Shown here: one piece after another, positions 12,885 through 24,230 of the stretch | Layout: each line of letters opens with the position of its first letter | Numbering within the stretch: position 1 is the first letter of the stretch | Source of the DNA: Aporrectodea caliginosa | Taxonomy: Eukaryota; Annelida; Clitellata; Crassiclitellata; Lumbricidae | Assembly: GCA_020284085.1 (NCBI GenBank) | Contig: JACEVL010000495.1 | Coordinates: forward strand, 758,035-822,034 | Direction of reading: 5' to 3' | DNA length: 64,000 nucleotides | Notes under the pieces: generated by a model | The model's input: only the letters and a program-made list of their open reading frames with translations | Databases searched by the model: none | Told to the model about the DNA's origin: nothing | Position numbers and translations under genes: made by a program

Positions 12885-13050
12885 AAGTGAGTAGTATTTC
12901 TGTGCTTCTGCCGTGTCCTTCTGAACGCCACGTCCAAGGGTCAGAGATCGGGCGTAGTAGAAGCAGGCCATTGCAACACCTTTGCTGATGTATTGTGGCA
13001 AGCAGCCTGTCTCCATACTTATCTCTTCTACACTGGGCAGTTCTGATAAG
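12885..13050 (-). CDS. LRP2BP: LRP2BP exon 6 (last one found)
   Basis: Encodes residues ~270-324: SELPSVEEISMETGCLPQ, then YISKGVAMACFYYARS, then GRGVQKDTAEAQKYYS. This matches the penultimate part of vertebrate LRP2BP (the [21 protein letters not shown] region and the last Sel1 repeat). The acceptor is tgtgtag before CTTATCAG, and the donor is CTT|gtaagt. Reading through the donor would end the protein after 14 unrelated residues (VSTFFYFYDNEINI), so a further short exon is expected but was not located. Confidence 0.88.
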
Positions 13051-13324
13051 CTACACACAAATACAATACAAATGAAACTTGGTAATGCTCCCCTTAATAT
13101 AGTTCAGAGGCACACTTTGTAGGCAAGCTACAGGACATGAACAAACTTGGTCATTACTTACCAAGTAAAGAAGGTCTTAATCTCAGATATGTTGATAATG
13201 TATATGTATATTGTTATCATTTGGGTCATCTTATACAGTAAACTAGGTTTTGGCTGTTTAACTAGATGTGGAATAATTTCTCAGTGTCAGTCATAAATTG
13301 ACAATTGTGCATTAACCCTGTCAG

Positions 13325-13510
13325 AAAAGGATTAAGCCTTAGCTACTGCACAGTGGGAGAGGAAGGCCAAGAAAGAACTGGATGGGGACTGTTCAAGAGG
13401 ACCTGAGGTGCCTGGAGATGATGGTGGAGGATGCTATCGAAGTGGCGAAGGACAAGGAAGAGTGGAAAAACTACGTTGCCCGATGTGCAGTCCTGCACGG
13501 GAAGGACTAA
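13325..13510 (+). mobile_element. LINE ORF2 C-terminal remnant
   Basis: The plus frame reads GRGRPRKNWMGTVQEDL then EEWKNYVARCAVLHGKD and a stop at 13508-13510. The GRPRK.W......DL....ED....D...W pattern is the usual tail of the reverse transcriptase ORF in one large group of invertebrate non-LTR retrotransposons. It lies in the last identified LRP2BP intron, antisense to the gene. Confidence 0.8.
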
Positions 13511-14370
13511 GGTCTAAGGTACTGCAGAGCACTGTTATAGCTTGCAAGCAATTTCAATGCCAAGCACCACTCACTGTCTAAATAGAAAATGATTTATAAA
13601 ACAACTGTATTCATTACCATCATAAAAGTCAGTTTTTAAAAAGAAGTCTTACTCTAGTGGTCTCCTTGTAATTCACTTTTATCTATGTTTATTGTGTGCT
13701 TAATTCTGTCAATATTTTTGCTAGTCAAATAATTATTACATGCTTTAATGAATAGACCAGCATCATAAAGGCATATAACTTATGCTATGGGGAGACTGCT
13801 GACCATGCAGTGGCTTACTATGGACTGCAGGGACTAAGTTGAAGAAGTCTGAATCATCTGTGCAGTAATAGTGACTAAGATCAGAATGTTAGATGATTCA
13901 AATGATTTATATCTCAATGAACTAGTCTGCATCGTATCAACTATGAAGTTGTTGACTACTGGGAGAAGTTGTATTGAAGAAGACATGGTAGGTGATCAAT
14001 GCAAACGTCACAACGAATGGTGGTTGATGTCAACCAACGAACCAATGAAGGAAAGAATGCTCAGAAAGAAAGATCAGTTGTGTGACACAAGTCCCAGATA
14101 CAAGAACTTCACAAAACCTTATCCTACAGACCATCCATGGAGAGGTATTTTAAATATCCAAAAATAAGCACAAGTCTTGTTCGATGCTGGTTACGTAAGG
14201 CTTAGGAACATATGATTACTAGAATATACTTGTTGATGAACTGATTTTATGACAATTGTAATAGAAGTGTAAATTGGCTGGATTTGTTATTAAACATTGA
14301 ACATTAAATATTTTTATACGAATGAAGAAAGGCTCATCTTTCTGGACCGTCACATTCAAACAACCATTCT
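13511..14370. other. Intron sequence, nothing recognised
   Basis: An open frame at 13871-14167 (plus, 98 residues) has no recognisable domain and lies antisense in an LRP2BP intron. No other signal was seen. Confidence 0.4.
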
Positions 14371-14460
14371 ATTCATTACTCATTCATTCATTACAGAAAT
14401 TTATAGCACCCCTTCAAGGCTACTGCTTAGAAGTGCTCCCAACCTCCAGCACGGCTAAAA
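14371..14460 (-). mobile_element. L2-type LINE 3' tail (minus orientation)
   Basis: On the minus strand: a gctggaggttgggagcac lead, then the stem arms around ccttgaaggggtgctata, then aatgaatgaatg-like repeats. This is the conserved 3' stem-loop plus microsatellite tail seen at about ten places in the window. Confidence 0.75.
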
Positions 14461-14658
14461 AGGGCAGTTTTGGGGTTAGAGAAGAACATATCAGATTGGA
14501 CCCTGGGGAGCAAATGTGCTATATAGTCTACGTTGATGTTTGAGACTGATGTCATGTGATGGATACTCTGATATTCACACTAGTGATATAAGCTTTATGG
14601 GTATACAGTCTCTGGGATAAAAGGAGAGTCTCCTGCTGTTTCTTGTTTCCTAATATGT

Positions 14659-15043
14659 TGTGACCCAAGGGATAAAAATGAGTCGCATGTAGGAAATTTT
14701 AGAATACGAGTATTTTACATATTCTTAAAGGCCACATTTTTTGCTTTAAAATTACTCCAAAAGTTTGGTTCTACCTTACTTTTTGACAAAGTTACGAATG
14801 ATTATGTGTTTTTTTAATATTTTATAATCACAAAAAATAAAAGTATTCTCTGTACAAAATCCTGAAAATACACATTAAAACAATGAATTTCATGAAATGT
14901 GAGATATCAGAAATGTTAAAAATTTTTTCACCCATTTCCATTAAAATCTGAAAATAAGAAAAAGTGACTTCTGATCATATTTTTGTGTTTTCCTAGCAAT
15001 GTTACTTGCTGACATCTGACTCATTTTGATTCCCTGGGTCACA
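14659..15043. mobile_element. 385-bp MITE with TGTGACCC inverted repeats
   Basis: The left end tgtgacccaagggataaaa followed by atgagtc is the near-perfect reverse complement of the right end gactcat followed by tttgattccctgggtcaca. The flanks share tatgt on both sides. No coding capacity. It lies in an LRP2BP intron, about 110 bases below exon 5. Confidence 0.85.
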
Positions 15044-15152
15044 TATGTGGTCGAATAAATGTTTTATAATCTAGTTCGATTATTAGAACATAACATCATA
15101 TAATGATATAAAGTGTTTGGGCAGAATATCAACTCTCAGTCATTACACTCAC

Positions 15153-15324
15153 CCTGCTGCCAGTTCAACAGCTTTTGTATAGAGTCGATGGCGATAGTAG
15201 TAAGCAACAAGATGACCCGCTGCATAGACGTTGCCTCTCTTGGCCGCTTCTCGGAAACAGGTAAATGCTGATTCAATGTCTTTTCTCGTTCCCAGGCCAT
15301 TCATGTACATGACCCCAAGAGCTC
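15153..15324 (-). CDS. LRP2BP: LRP2BP exon 5
   Basis: Encodes residues ~213-268: ALGVMYMNGLGTRKDIES, FTCFREAAKRGNVYAAG, and HLVAYYYRHRLYTKAVEL. This corresponds to the Sel1 repeat GALGLMYLYGQG and the helix EAAERGNVYAQGNL of vertebrate LRP2BP. The acceptor is ttaag before GAGCTC and the donor GCAGG|gtgagt (phase 2), which joins to CTTATC in exon 6. Confidence 0.93.
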
Positions 15325-15814
15325 CTTAACATGAGAAACAAAGTCATTCAAAACAATTATATTTCATCAAACAGCTTTAATTTAAGAATATCTAAAATTT
15401 CTTTGTAAAAACAGAACAGTCTTTAAGACAAGGTTGTCATAAAACTTAAAAAGTTGGGGACACTTTAATTTAATTATATAAAATGAAATACTACCTTAAA
15501 ATGTCCCAATTGGTAATATCTAGTATTAGTGAACACATGATAATCTGACATTGGAATAAACTTGTTTCATCAATCTGGTCCCTTTCAAACCCTCTCTCCA
15601 TGCCTTATCTCCCAACTTCCCTTTCTTCGTCCTCTTTCCAATCCATGTTGCTAACTGATTAAACTATTGGGGCATTCAACCGACAGTGTATCTAGTACCT
15701 AAACCATTGGGGGATAGACTAAACCCTAGCTGTTTTACAGAAGTTCATGTCACTGGTGTTAGAAGTACCAGCGACTATCTACTTATAAATGCCTTGAGCA
15801 TTATTACAGTGGCA

Positions 15815-16078
15815 CAAGGGCGGTGAGATGGTTGAATGGTAACATGCTGGCACGAAGATCAGAAGGATGCGGGTTCAATACTCGCTAGCCCCATAAGGTT
15901 GACGCAGCCTTCCACTCCCTAGAGGTGACTGTAAAATGAGCAGTAGAACAGATTGGCACCTTGCAGGCGGCCATACAGTTAAATTCGACTCCTGTTAAAC
16001 TTGTTATTGTCAGTTACTACTATAATCATGTAATCTTACTGCAAAACTTTGTTTGAATTAATAAAAAAATATTATTAT
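15815..16078 (+). mobile_element. tRNA-derived SINE with ATT tail
   Basis: The head starts ggcggtgagatggttgaatgg, with box A-like tgagatggttgaatgg and box B-like gggttcaatactc about 40 bases later. The body runs through gcaccttgcaggcgg and ends in an AT-rich attattattaattatt tail. It sits in the LRP2BP intron just below exon 4, antisense to the gene. Distinct in sequence from the SINE at 11.4-11.6 kb. Confidence 0.7.
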
Positions 16079-16087
16079 TAATTATTA

Positions 16088-16351
<264 letters not shown>

Positions 16352-16727
16352 CTATATAACTTGTATCAAAATTAAGTTTACAATATTTTCTTTAGTTGTC
16401 AATAAAGCTATGCCGGTGTTTTGTAAAAGTCTCAGGTTGCGTTGCAAATTTCGCGAAATGAATTTTTTCTGTATCTGTATTTCATAATGAGGATAGGATT
16501 AATCAACTACCTAGTGCTCATTACATTACAACAGTTGATAGTTTATCAGGCTGTTGGCAGGCTTCTGGACACAACAAAGAAAGAACATCTAATTGTAATT
16601 GTAACTTCTAATTGTTAAACTTTGATGCGTGACTTGTTTCAAAATGTCCACTTAGCGGCCAGCTTATGATGAACAGATTAACTCAAATCATACGTAATCT
16701 CTTTTAGCAAAGACAGCAAACTGTAAC

Positions 16728-16870
16728 CTTTCTGCTTCATCCTCTGATCGTTTGACTCCAAAACCTTGATAGTAAGCTCTTCCAACGTTAAACTGAGCTG
16801 CATGTACAAGATGTTTGGCCTGCAATGTCGTGGAGGTTGCAACTTTGTACATCAGTTCAAATCCCACTTT
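16728..16870 (-). CDS. LRP2BP: LRP2BP exon 3
   Basis: Encodes residues 112-158 plus the split Arg159: KVGFELMYKVATSTTLQA, KHLVHAAQFNVGRAYYQG, and FGVKRSEDEAER. This is the diagnostic Sel1 repeat (vertebrate [20 protein letters not shown]). The acceptor is gtcttgcag before AAAGTGGG and the donor GAAAG|gttaca (phase 2). Confidence 0.95.
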
Positions 16871-17324
16871 CTGCAAGACATTTAGCAAATCCCATAAAAA
16901 TGGAAGTTGGCTAACAGTACTGCACAATATAAAAAGATGCAAATATTATATAATACAAAAAAACACAACAAATACATGTAAGATCTCCTTTTTCCAAGGA
17001 GAAACAAATTCAAGGCAATGCACTGGCTGATTTAAAAGATTACCTAAGTCTCTTGTCACATTTCAACATCATAGCTGTTGCACCACAAATGAAAGTGTTG
17101 TCCCTTTTAACAAATGAGTAAAGGTAATGAACTTCTATCTGGTCTTTGGTGAATTTAATCAAAACTGAAATCAGGAAACTTTAATTAACGCCAATATTTT
17201 GGCAGCTAAAACAATGAAGTGCAGTTCTGAGGCAATAACAGGGCAGGACATACTTGCACAGGCCACCGGGCACTGCGCTCCTGTCCATGGTGACCTGGCG
17301 GTCCCATTCACCCGCTCTGCAACA

Positions 17325-17508
17325 ATGCAGAGCTGTTCCTTCTCTGTGGTTGGTCCAACAACCTGAAACGGGCTAACATTAGATTTACGACACCTTCCAA
17401 ACTGTTCTCAGTTTCAGACTGCATTCTGCGTATGGCCTGGGTCGGGAGCGCCTCTGATAGGGATCTTGAAGGGGCGCTATATAAATTTTGATTGATTGAT
17501 TGATTGAT
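17325..17508 (+). mobile_element. L2-type LINE 3' end with ATTG tail
   Basis: A degraded reverse transcriptase C-terminus is followed by cgggagcgcctctgatag, a loop, then cttgaaggggcgctatata and (attg)n. The complementary arms gcgcctc/gaggcgc-type form the stem-loop known from UnaL2-like elements, where it is recognised by the reverse transcriptase. It is antisense within the intron between LRP2BP exons 2 and 3. Confidence 0.8.
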
Positions 17509-18252
17509 AATGAGCAAAACATCATTCCAATGCAATACAATAAAAAGGAAGAAGGTTTGCAACTTTATAGTATCTAGTATTAGCAGAAACAATGTGATCA
17601 GCCTACAGCATACTTACATAGCACTACTTCCAAAAGTTTTCTATTTTCTACTACCATGAACTTTAGTTAAGTCACTTCACAAATTCACAATAACATATCT
17701 TTTGCAAATCAGTCATTGCCAAAAGTTATGAAGTCCAATATGGAATGGTATAGCACCATAACACAACCCAACAATAGTGTGGAACACTACTAAGTAAAAG
17801 CTTGTAAGCTGTCAATCCCAATTAACCCATGAACTTGACTGGCACTTCAATAAAACTGCTATGACCAAGTGGTCAGATGCTGATGAATGCCTGTCCTGTG
17901 CAGACCTGGTCTACCAGGATATCTAACTAGGAAGACTGCTGGATGCTGAGGTAACTGCATTTTGCAGATTTCATTCACTGTCATCATTCTTCCTTCTCCG
18001 TGCAACACAGCCCAGAAACTCTGAACGTTGTGTCAACTGTCAACTCTGTATGTGAATCCTTTAGTTGGCTCTACATGTCTGCAGAAGCCTGCCAGTGTCA
18101 AAGTTTCTCTGTTTTTTGCTTACTGATGAACTATTTGTTCTTTATGACTTTAACACCAGTTAGGATAGCATAGGCAGTATCCTTGAGAGGTATTCAAAAG
18201 GCACTATATTAATTGTCTAAACAACTTTGGAATAAACTTCTGATGAACTTAC

Positions 18253-18369
18253 TGTGTTCTGTTCAACACCAAGGCCATCATAATACATAACACCCAGTTG
18301 AAACGTGGCTTGCCAATCACCTCGATTTGAAAGCATCTCAAAATAATGCAAGGCTTTGTCGTATCGTTT
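18253..18369 (-). CDS. LRP2BP: LRP2BP exon 2
   Basis: Exactly 39 codons, residues 73-111: KRYDKALHYFEMLSNRG, then DWQATFQLGVMYYDGLG, then VEQNT. It covers a TPR-like helix pair and the first Sel1 repeat (vertebrate ATYQLGVMYYDGLG). Acceptor tttacag, donor ACA|gtaagt; phase 0 on both sides. Confidence 0.95.
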
Positions 18370-18399
18370 CTGTAAATAATGACAAACCACATCCAGATG

Positions 18400-19509
18400 A
18401 CAGGATGCTTTTGATACACAGCATGATGAATTAAATTAAACTATCAGCAGTTGAAGAGGTTTTAATATCAGATTACACCATAGGCAACTTTGGGAATAAA
18501 AACCTAGCAAAGTACCACTTGGGTACCCAGCTTCTATTAGAACACATACCCAGACGTCCATCAATCAGTTACTGCTCGGTTGCCCTCTACATCCTTCTTT
18601 AAACAGCACCAACAAAGTGGTCAATACCCCAACAGTCAAACCTCCCTGCCCACCATTTTGGAGATGTCAGGTGAATGGAACTGTCAAAATTTTGTAAAAC
18701 ATGGCCCAGGTACTCCAATTAATTCTGAGCTGGTAGCTACTACTCCCAGAGGCTAAATTAATTTGTCATTCTGTAAGCTTCATTGATTGGTAACTGTCTC
18801 TACTCTAACAACCCAACATCTCCCAATCCATGGCATCACAGGTGACAGTAAAGTGCACATTTATTAAGCCGTGAGCCTCTCCTTAATACATCAATCTCCT
18901 TAACAAATCATTAAGCTTCTTTGGCCATTTTTGGGTGAATGCCTTCACAGCAGATGTGGGCAGATACCTGGGCCTCAGAGCAATGTGCCTACTGGTAACC
19001 AAGTATTCAAGGCAACATAAAATGACTACTAAAGACTGCAGGAACTCTCTCATCCTTGAGATACAGGATATGCATATGAATATTTGTACAGCAACTATTA
19101 TGGTGTGATATTATGCTGCAAGGATAAGGTCTAGACAAATTATGCTGCAAGGATAAGGTCTAGACAAACAGTTCTAGGCTCTATTCGAATCTGAGTAATT
19201 AAGGTAATACGCATGGCATTGCATGCAGTGTATCACGTAGCAAATAGTTAAACTAGGTATCTCACTGAACGAAAGTGGTTGAATTTGTTATAATATTAAC
19301 ATCAGTTTTAGTTGTTTAATAACTGTTGATGTAATTTTGTAATTATGTACAAATAGTAGACACCATTATTTTAAAAGACATAACATTCACTACTTGAGTT
19401 CCACGCTGCTAACAGATTTGAGCATTTGAATTGCTGTTAATAAGCATACAAGCAGCAATGTCTTTAAAAGTGGGTGGCTAGAATATTATTAATTACAATT
19501 AGAATAAAG
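18400..19509. other. Intron sequence with a 29-bp tandem duplication
   Basis: Between LRP2BP exons 1 and 2. The words attatgctgcaaggataagg and tctagacaaa are duplicated head to tail at about 19109-19167. Otherwise nothing recognised. Confidence 0.5.
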
Positions 19510-19531
19510 ATACCTGTTCAAAGTAACATTG

Positions 19532-20061
19532 ATGAAACTGAGGTTAATGAACACTTTATTACGCCACAGGGGCAGAACAATAACTAAACGATACAAAAAT
19601 GAGAAAAAGAAAAGCAGCATCTAGCATTAATTATAGTCCAGAAAGCATCAATTATAGACCACAAAAGCTCAGCTCTGTGTACACAAGTCATCAAACTTAT
19701 TATACAATTGTGTAATGGCATCATGTTTCTTCATGAATACCGAGGCAAGGCAATCATCATTATGGAAATTGTCTAATAGGAATGTCCAAAACAGATTATA
19801 AAGGGCAACATTTTCAGAATAGATTAAATGGAAATACAGTTTAAAACGGCATAATTTCGCCAGGAAAGTGAAATTCATACCCAGTCCATTAATGAAACTT
19901 TTAACACTTTCCCATTTATTAAACCCAAATATAAGACGATACACAGAATTCCAGCATACATTTAATTCATTAGATTGTCTTGCTGACAAAGTTAATGTTG
20001 CTGAAAGAAAACAGAACTCTTTCAAAATAAATATGGTCTAATTGATTCGTTGCTGTATATA
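19532..20061 (-). mobile_element. 5'-truncated LINE inserted at an LRP2BP splice junction
   Basis: The minus frame at 19669-20025 encodes 118 residues including NVCWNSVYRLIFGFNKWE and SVKSFINGLG. This is the characteristic C-terminus of a non-LTR retrotransposon ORF2 found in many marine invertebrates. A 3' UTR containing taataaagtgttcatt follows. The 22-base repeat atacctgttcaaa.taa.attg (two mismatches) bounds it at 19510-19531 and 20062-20083, as a target-site duplication would. A second, more decayed copy of the same LINE lies at 42.33-42.75 kb. Confidence 0.82.
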
Positions 20062-20065
20062 ATAC

Positions 20066-20281
20066 CTGTTCAAAATAATATTGCCCTAACTGGAAGAGAG
20101 CATGTTGGTTTCCAGCCTGCATATCATCCTGCAGTATCTTCTCCACTCGTTCAATGATTTGCTCTTCCGTGAGCGACTGATCCCAATTCGTATCATTTTG
20201 TTTCAATATACCATAATTTTCACATTGCTTAGTTGTTTCTTTTTGCATTGGCTCTCCCAGCAGATTCTGGCTAAGTTCCAT
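20066..20281 (-). CDS. LRP2BP: LRP2BP exon 1 (first coding exon)
   Basis: ATG at 20281-20279 begins MELSQNLLGEPMQKETT. The exon runs 72 codons to ALFQLGQYYFEQ, then the donor CAG|gtatta. The C-terminal half (IERVEKILQDDMQAGNQH) aligns with the ALQLLKERILKGD helix of vertebrate LRP2BP; the N-terminus is divergent, as usual for this family. An acceptor (ttttaacag) sits 9 bases before the ATG, so the 5' UTR continues in an upstream exon I could not place. Confidence 0.9.
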
Positions 20282-20789
20282 GATTATTTTCTGTTAAAAG
20301 TTGCCAAACATCTAAAAGAAACAAATTACACATTGTTACATACCATATATAGCTGCAACACAATTTCCATAGCTGGCTGTAGTTCATGGATAACAAGCTT
20401 AGGCCTGTGAGTAAATCTTTTATGTTTTTGTTATTGAACAAAGCAAAATTTTGTTTCATCTGCCAAATCTGCATATTTAACTAATTTAATCGCTGAAAGT
20501 TCTTAATCACAAAAAACCTCGTGGTTGGACTTACATAAATTTTTACATCGGGAGAAGCTACATTTGTCCCCTATTGTGTGGTTAGCTGCCCATGATCTTG
20601 GAAGTAAATTCTTGACCTTTTTGCAGACAAAATTTCCGATATATGGCTTAAATTGATCAGCTCCTTTGCATTGTGAGAAATTCCTCTACACAAAATCTAC
20701 ACCTCATATCATGAACAACTTTCTGCCAACTACTCTGGAAGATGTTCAAACACCTATTTTTCCACACCTAACAAATTCATTTCCTTCCT

Positions 20790-21510
20790 TAATAAAGTGA
20801 CTGACTCAGAACTCTTTGGCTAGAGCCATAACTAATATATCCGAATATGAACATATAATCCATGAGCTGAAAGTTTTGCATTGGCTTCCTGTTCAGCAAA
20901 GAATTAGTTTCAAATATAAAACACTAAACTCTGAATGTTTGAATGCATTAAGCTTGCCATGTACAGTGCTGTTCGTTTGCTAGCGCTTTTCATTAAAGAA
21001 TATACATACTCACTTACTTTACTTACAATACTTAAATCAGTTTTTATTCCACAGACTCATCATTTTCAACAAGTTCATCTGATTATCTTTGTCTAGTCAT
21101 GCCTAGATCAAGAACTGTTCTTGGTGAACAAGACTAAGTACACATAGGCCTGCTAAGTACACCTAGGCTGATTTTGTAAAGTGGGGCCATGGAATGCTTG
21201 ACTTTCAAAGGTTCCAGGATTTAAAGCGAGATTAGAGTAAGCATAACCTTAAATGACTAAACCATTCCCAGTGACCCGGGCCAGACATACAGGTATATCA
21301 TTCGTTATCTGATGCCTGTAGCCCGTCAGCGAGTGAACATCAGCTTAAAGATACATGTATATATTAATTGTCTCATAATCACTTGTAATTGTCTTCAATA
21401 ACTAACTCAAGCTTGACAGCTAACTCTACAGCTAATAGGTGTTGCTTGTAACCAGTTGCGTTCGTGACAACTGGATTTGTTGAATTAAACGAATATTGAT
21501 TGATTGATTT
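20790..21510 (+). mobile_element. LINE reverse transcriptase 3' fragment
   Basis: The plus frame reads ARAITNISEYEHIIHELK and VLHWLPVQQRISFKYKTL, the classic AARLIT..HI.P.L..LHWLPV..RI.FK motif of L2/CR1-type ORF2. Further on, MPRSRTVLGEQ follows in a shifted frame (P.SRT..G motif). It ends with attgattgattt. Many stops; inactive. Confidence 0.85.
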
Positions 21511-24230
21511 AAACCTAGGCCAACAGCCCTGAATCACAAAATGGCCTTCTTACTGTAACATACTTACTTAATCAATAGTTCAACAAGGATTGAAAATTGC
21601 TTTCTCAATAAGCGGAACTTTGATATAATCATGCAAGTTCAATAAAACATTTGTCTGTATGTAACTGCACTAACTGCACTGTTTGTAGCCAGGCCACTGA
21701 CTGTTTCTTATTCGATATAACTGGAAGTTACAAATAGTGAATGAAGTTTGATAAAACGATGTTTTAAAATAATGGCGCCTACACTGTATACCTAATAGAA
21801 ATTACATTAAGTTATTAAAACTAATAACTAACGTTAATATTTTAGAAGTCAACCAACTTCATTCAAATGCCAAAGTGTTAAAGAAGGTAAATTTTCTATT
21901 CTATGAATTATTTATTAATTAGCAAAATATAAAATAACATTATTTTATAACTTGTATATACCGGCATATATACAGGGACCATGGCAATACCCAAGACTAC
22001 ATATTCGAGAAACAGATGTTACGCTCAGCATAGGACCAGTGAGTTCTAATTGTGGGAGCGCAGCCCTCTGGCGGACAGGAAGGTATCGCGTCTTGTTTAC
22101 ATAACTAAACCATTGCAGTTTGCTATATTTATGAATAAAAATCGACGAATAATGTATTTGCGGAGTAAAAAAATTCCTGTTGAGTATAAGACATTATCCA
22201 GGCTTGGGACTGGCAGTGTCAGAGTGCAAACAGTGGCTGTTATACAATAGCCATTCTATATAATAGACTCCTTGGCTCGAAACTAAATCTTAAACCACAT
22301 ATTATTTATTTTTGTGCTGCAGTGGCTGCTCATCTAAACGAGCAAGTGAGTAAAATAATGTTCGCTTGTCTTCTATTATGCAGCCTAAACTAAACCGCCG
22401 ACCTTTCTCAGCACCGAACGTAAGCTGCGTTACGATTTTAAGACAATCTAATACTGCTCACTTAATCCATTTCGGCGCCATTATGGAAGCCGGATAAGTA
22501 AAACGAGCTTACTCGATCTAAAAACTTAATCAGTCAAGCCAAGACATCCAGAGATAGTAAGGTCAGATTTCTGTAAGGTCAGATTTCTGCTGAAGCCGAA
22601 AGTGCACATTATGGTGTAGACTAGTGAAATATCCAAATGCATTCATTTAAAACTCTGCTTTGAACCTATACTCTGCAATACTCCCCGACAACTTTGCAAA
22701 CTCTACATCCAATCACATACCCCTTTATCCGACCATAATGGGATCATCCTCCCACCAGTCCTATGCAGTGATTAATCATCCGAAGTTCTCTAGTAACCAT
22801 GTCCGTTCCTGTAACCATCGTTGCTCCTCCAACACAGTCTGCCTTAAGCTCTTAACTCCATCACTCCAAAAGGTGTCAAAAACTTCACCTTTAAGAAATC
22901 GTACCCCTGATCAATCTACTCCACTGCCCTCCAAGGCCACAATAACTAAAAGAAACCTCTTTTGAACCTATAATCAACATCACGTTTGAACATGGAGACG
23001 CTGTAGAAAGTATAAGAATTCCAGTGTTGGGTACTAGTTAAATAGTATCTCACGGTTTTCTTGTAATCAACTAAATAAAGTCTACTACACACCAGCACAA
23101 TCGAACAGTAACCTCAGTGGTGTGGAGACAGCGCAACTGAAGTCTGTCAAATCAAATCTCTAACCCTGTGGTACTGTAGGATTTCAACCTCAAAAGCAAG
23201 CAACAGCTAATCCAGATGGGGCAATCTGATTATGTTCCAATATGATTAGGAAACCATGTCATTAAACCGGTTCGCAAACAGGTTAAAGTTGCTCACGAAT
23301 TGTACCATGCAATCTGCCATGATAATACTGAAAAAGGAAATAATGTTAACAATTTATAAGGTTCTCAACAGATATGTGAAAGTGAAAAAAGACCTAAGAA
23401 ATTGATAAATCTATATCAAAGACAAGCAAGAACAGGAGACAGAAAACTAGGAAAATGACCAAAAAAGGGAGATGACTAAAAAGGGTATCATATAATATTA
23501 TTTTGGCAGCTTAAAAATTAGTCCTCAGGAATTAGCCTAATATATGAAACTTGACAATTTAAGCATTTTGCAGTGTCTCACAAAAGGGTGTCCTCATTCC
23601 ATCTTACAACATCTTGACCAAGGTAAAATTTGCCCCATCCACAGCTGGATCCAGTAGTGATAATAGCGCTTAAATATCATGTGCAATTCACATTTCTCCA
23701 CTTATAAGACTTCTGTTTAATTTTCATTTCTTTAAAGTGTTGCATAAACTGAACTGTTTACAAGAGTGGTTATCATGTGTCAAACAAAAGAGTGGCTTAT
23801 GACACAACTTGAAATGATGCAAAATAAAGAAACGAAATGAACGACACCCTCTACATTACAAAAACGACTGAACAGAACAACTTGCAGCACACAAGGACAA
23901 CAGTATGGTCACTTATATCGTTTAGCACAGATGTTTGCAAGGAAAAATGCATTCCATGACAGGATCTTTTAAACTTCTAAGACTTCAAGAATATAGTTGA
24001 GCCCTACAGAACACTATAAGTCTCTTGCATTCATGATACTACGATCAAAACAATGATGATGTACTTAAAGTCATGAAAATCTGCAGACAATATGATTAAA
24101 CACTTGAACATGAGCGATAGCAACATTTTCAAGAACCTGGTTTATGCACATCTTATTTATGATCTAAGTAACAAGCAGATGCATCATTTGTTTTATCACA
24201 GACAGCAAATGAAGAGCTTCCAGGCAACAA
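21510..24230. other. Intergenic between LRP2BP and PCED1
   Basis: No coding exon recognised. A relatively CpG-rich patch at about 22.02-22.52 kb (ggcggacagg, ccgccgacc, cggcgccattatgg) would suit the LRP2BP promoter or 5' UTR exon, but no motif proves it. A 15-base duplication (aaggtcagatttctg) occurs at 22559-22590. The 3' UTR of PCED1 should occupy the right end. Confidence 0.4.

Noticed and set aside
13871..14167. A 98-residue plus-strand frame
   Set aside because: Antisense in an LRP2BP intron, with no homology I recognise and no splice or promoter context.
15815..15890. A second tRNA gene
   Set aside because: Box B is degenerate (gggttcaatactc) and the sequence continues into a SINE body.
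19669..20025. A 118-residue minus-strand frame as an LRP2BP exon
   Set aside because: It is the reverse transcriptase C-terminus of a LINE; the true LRP2BP exon ends at 20066 and joins exon 2 in frame.
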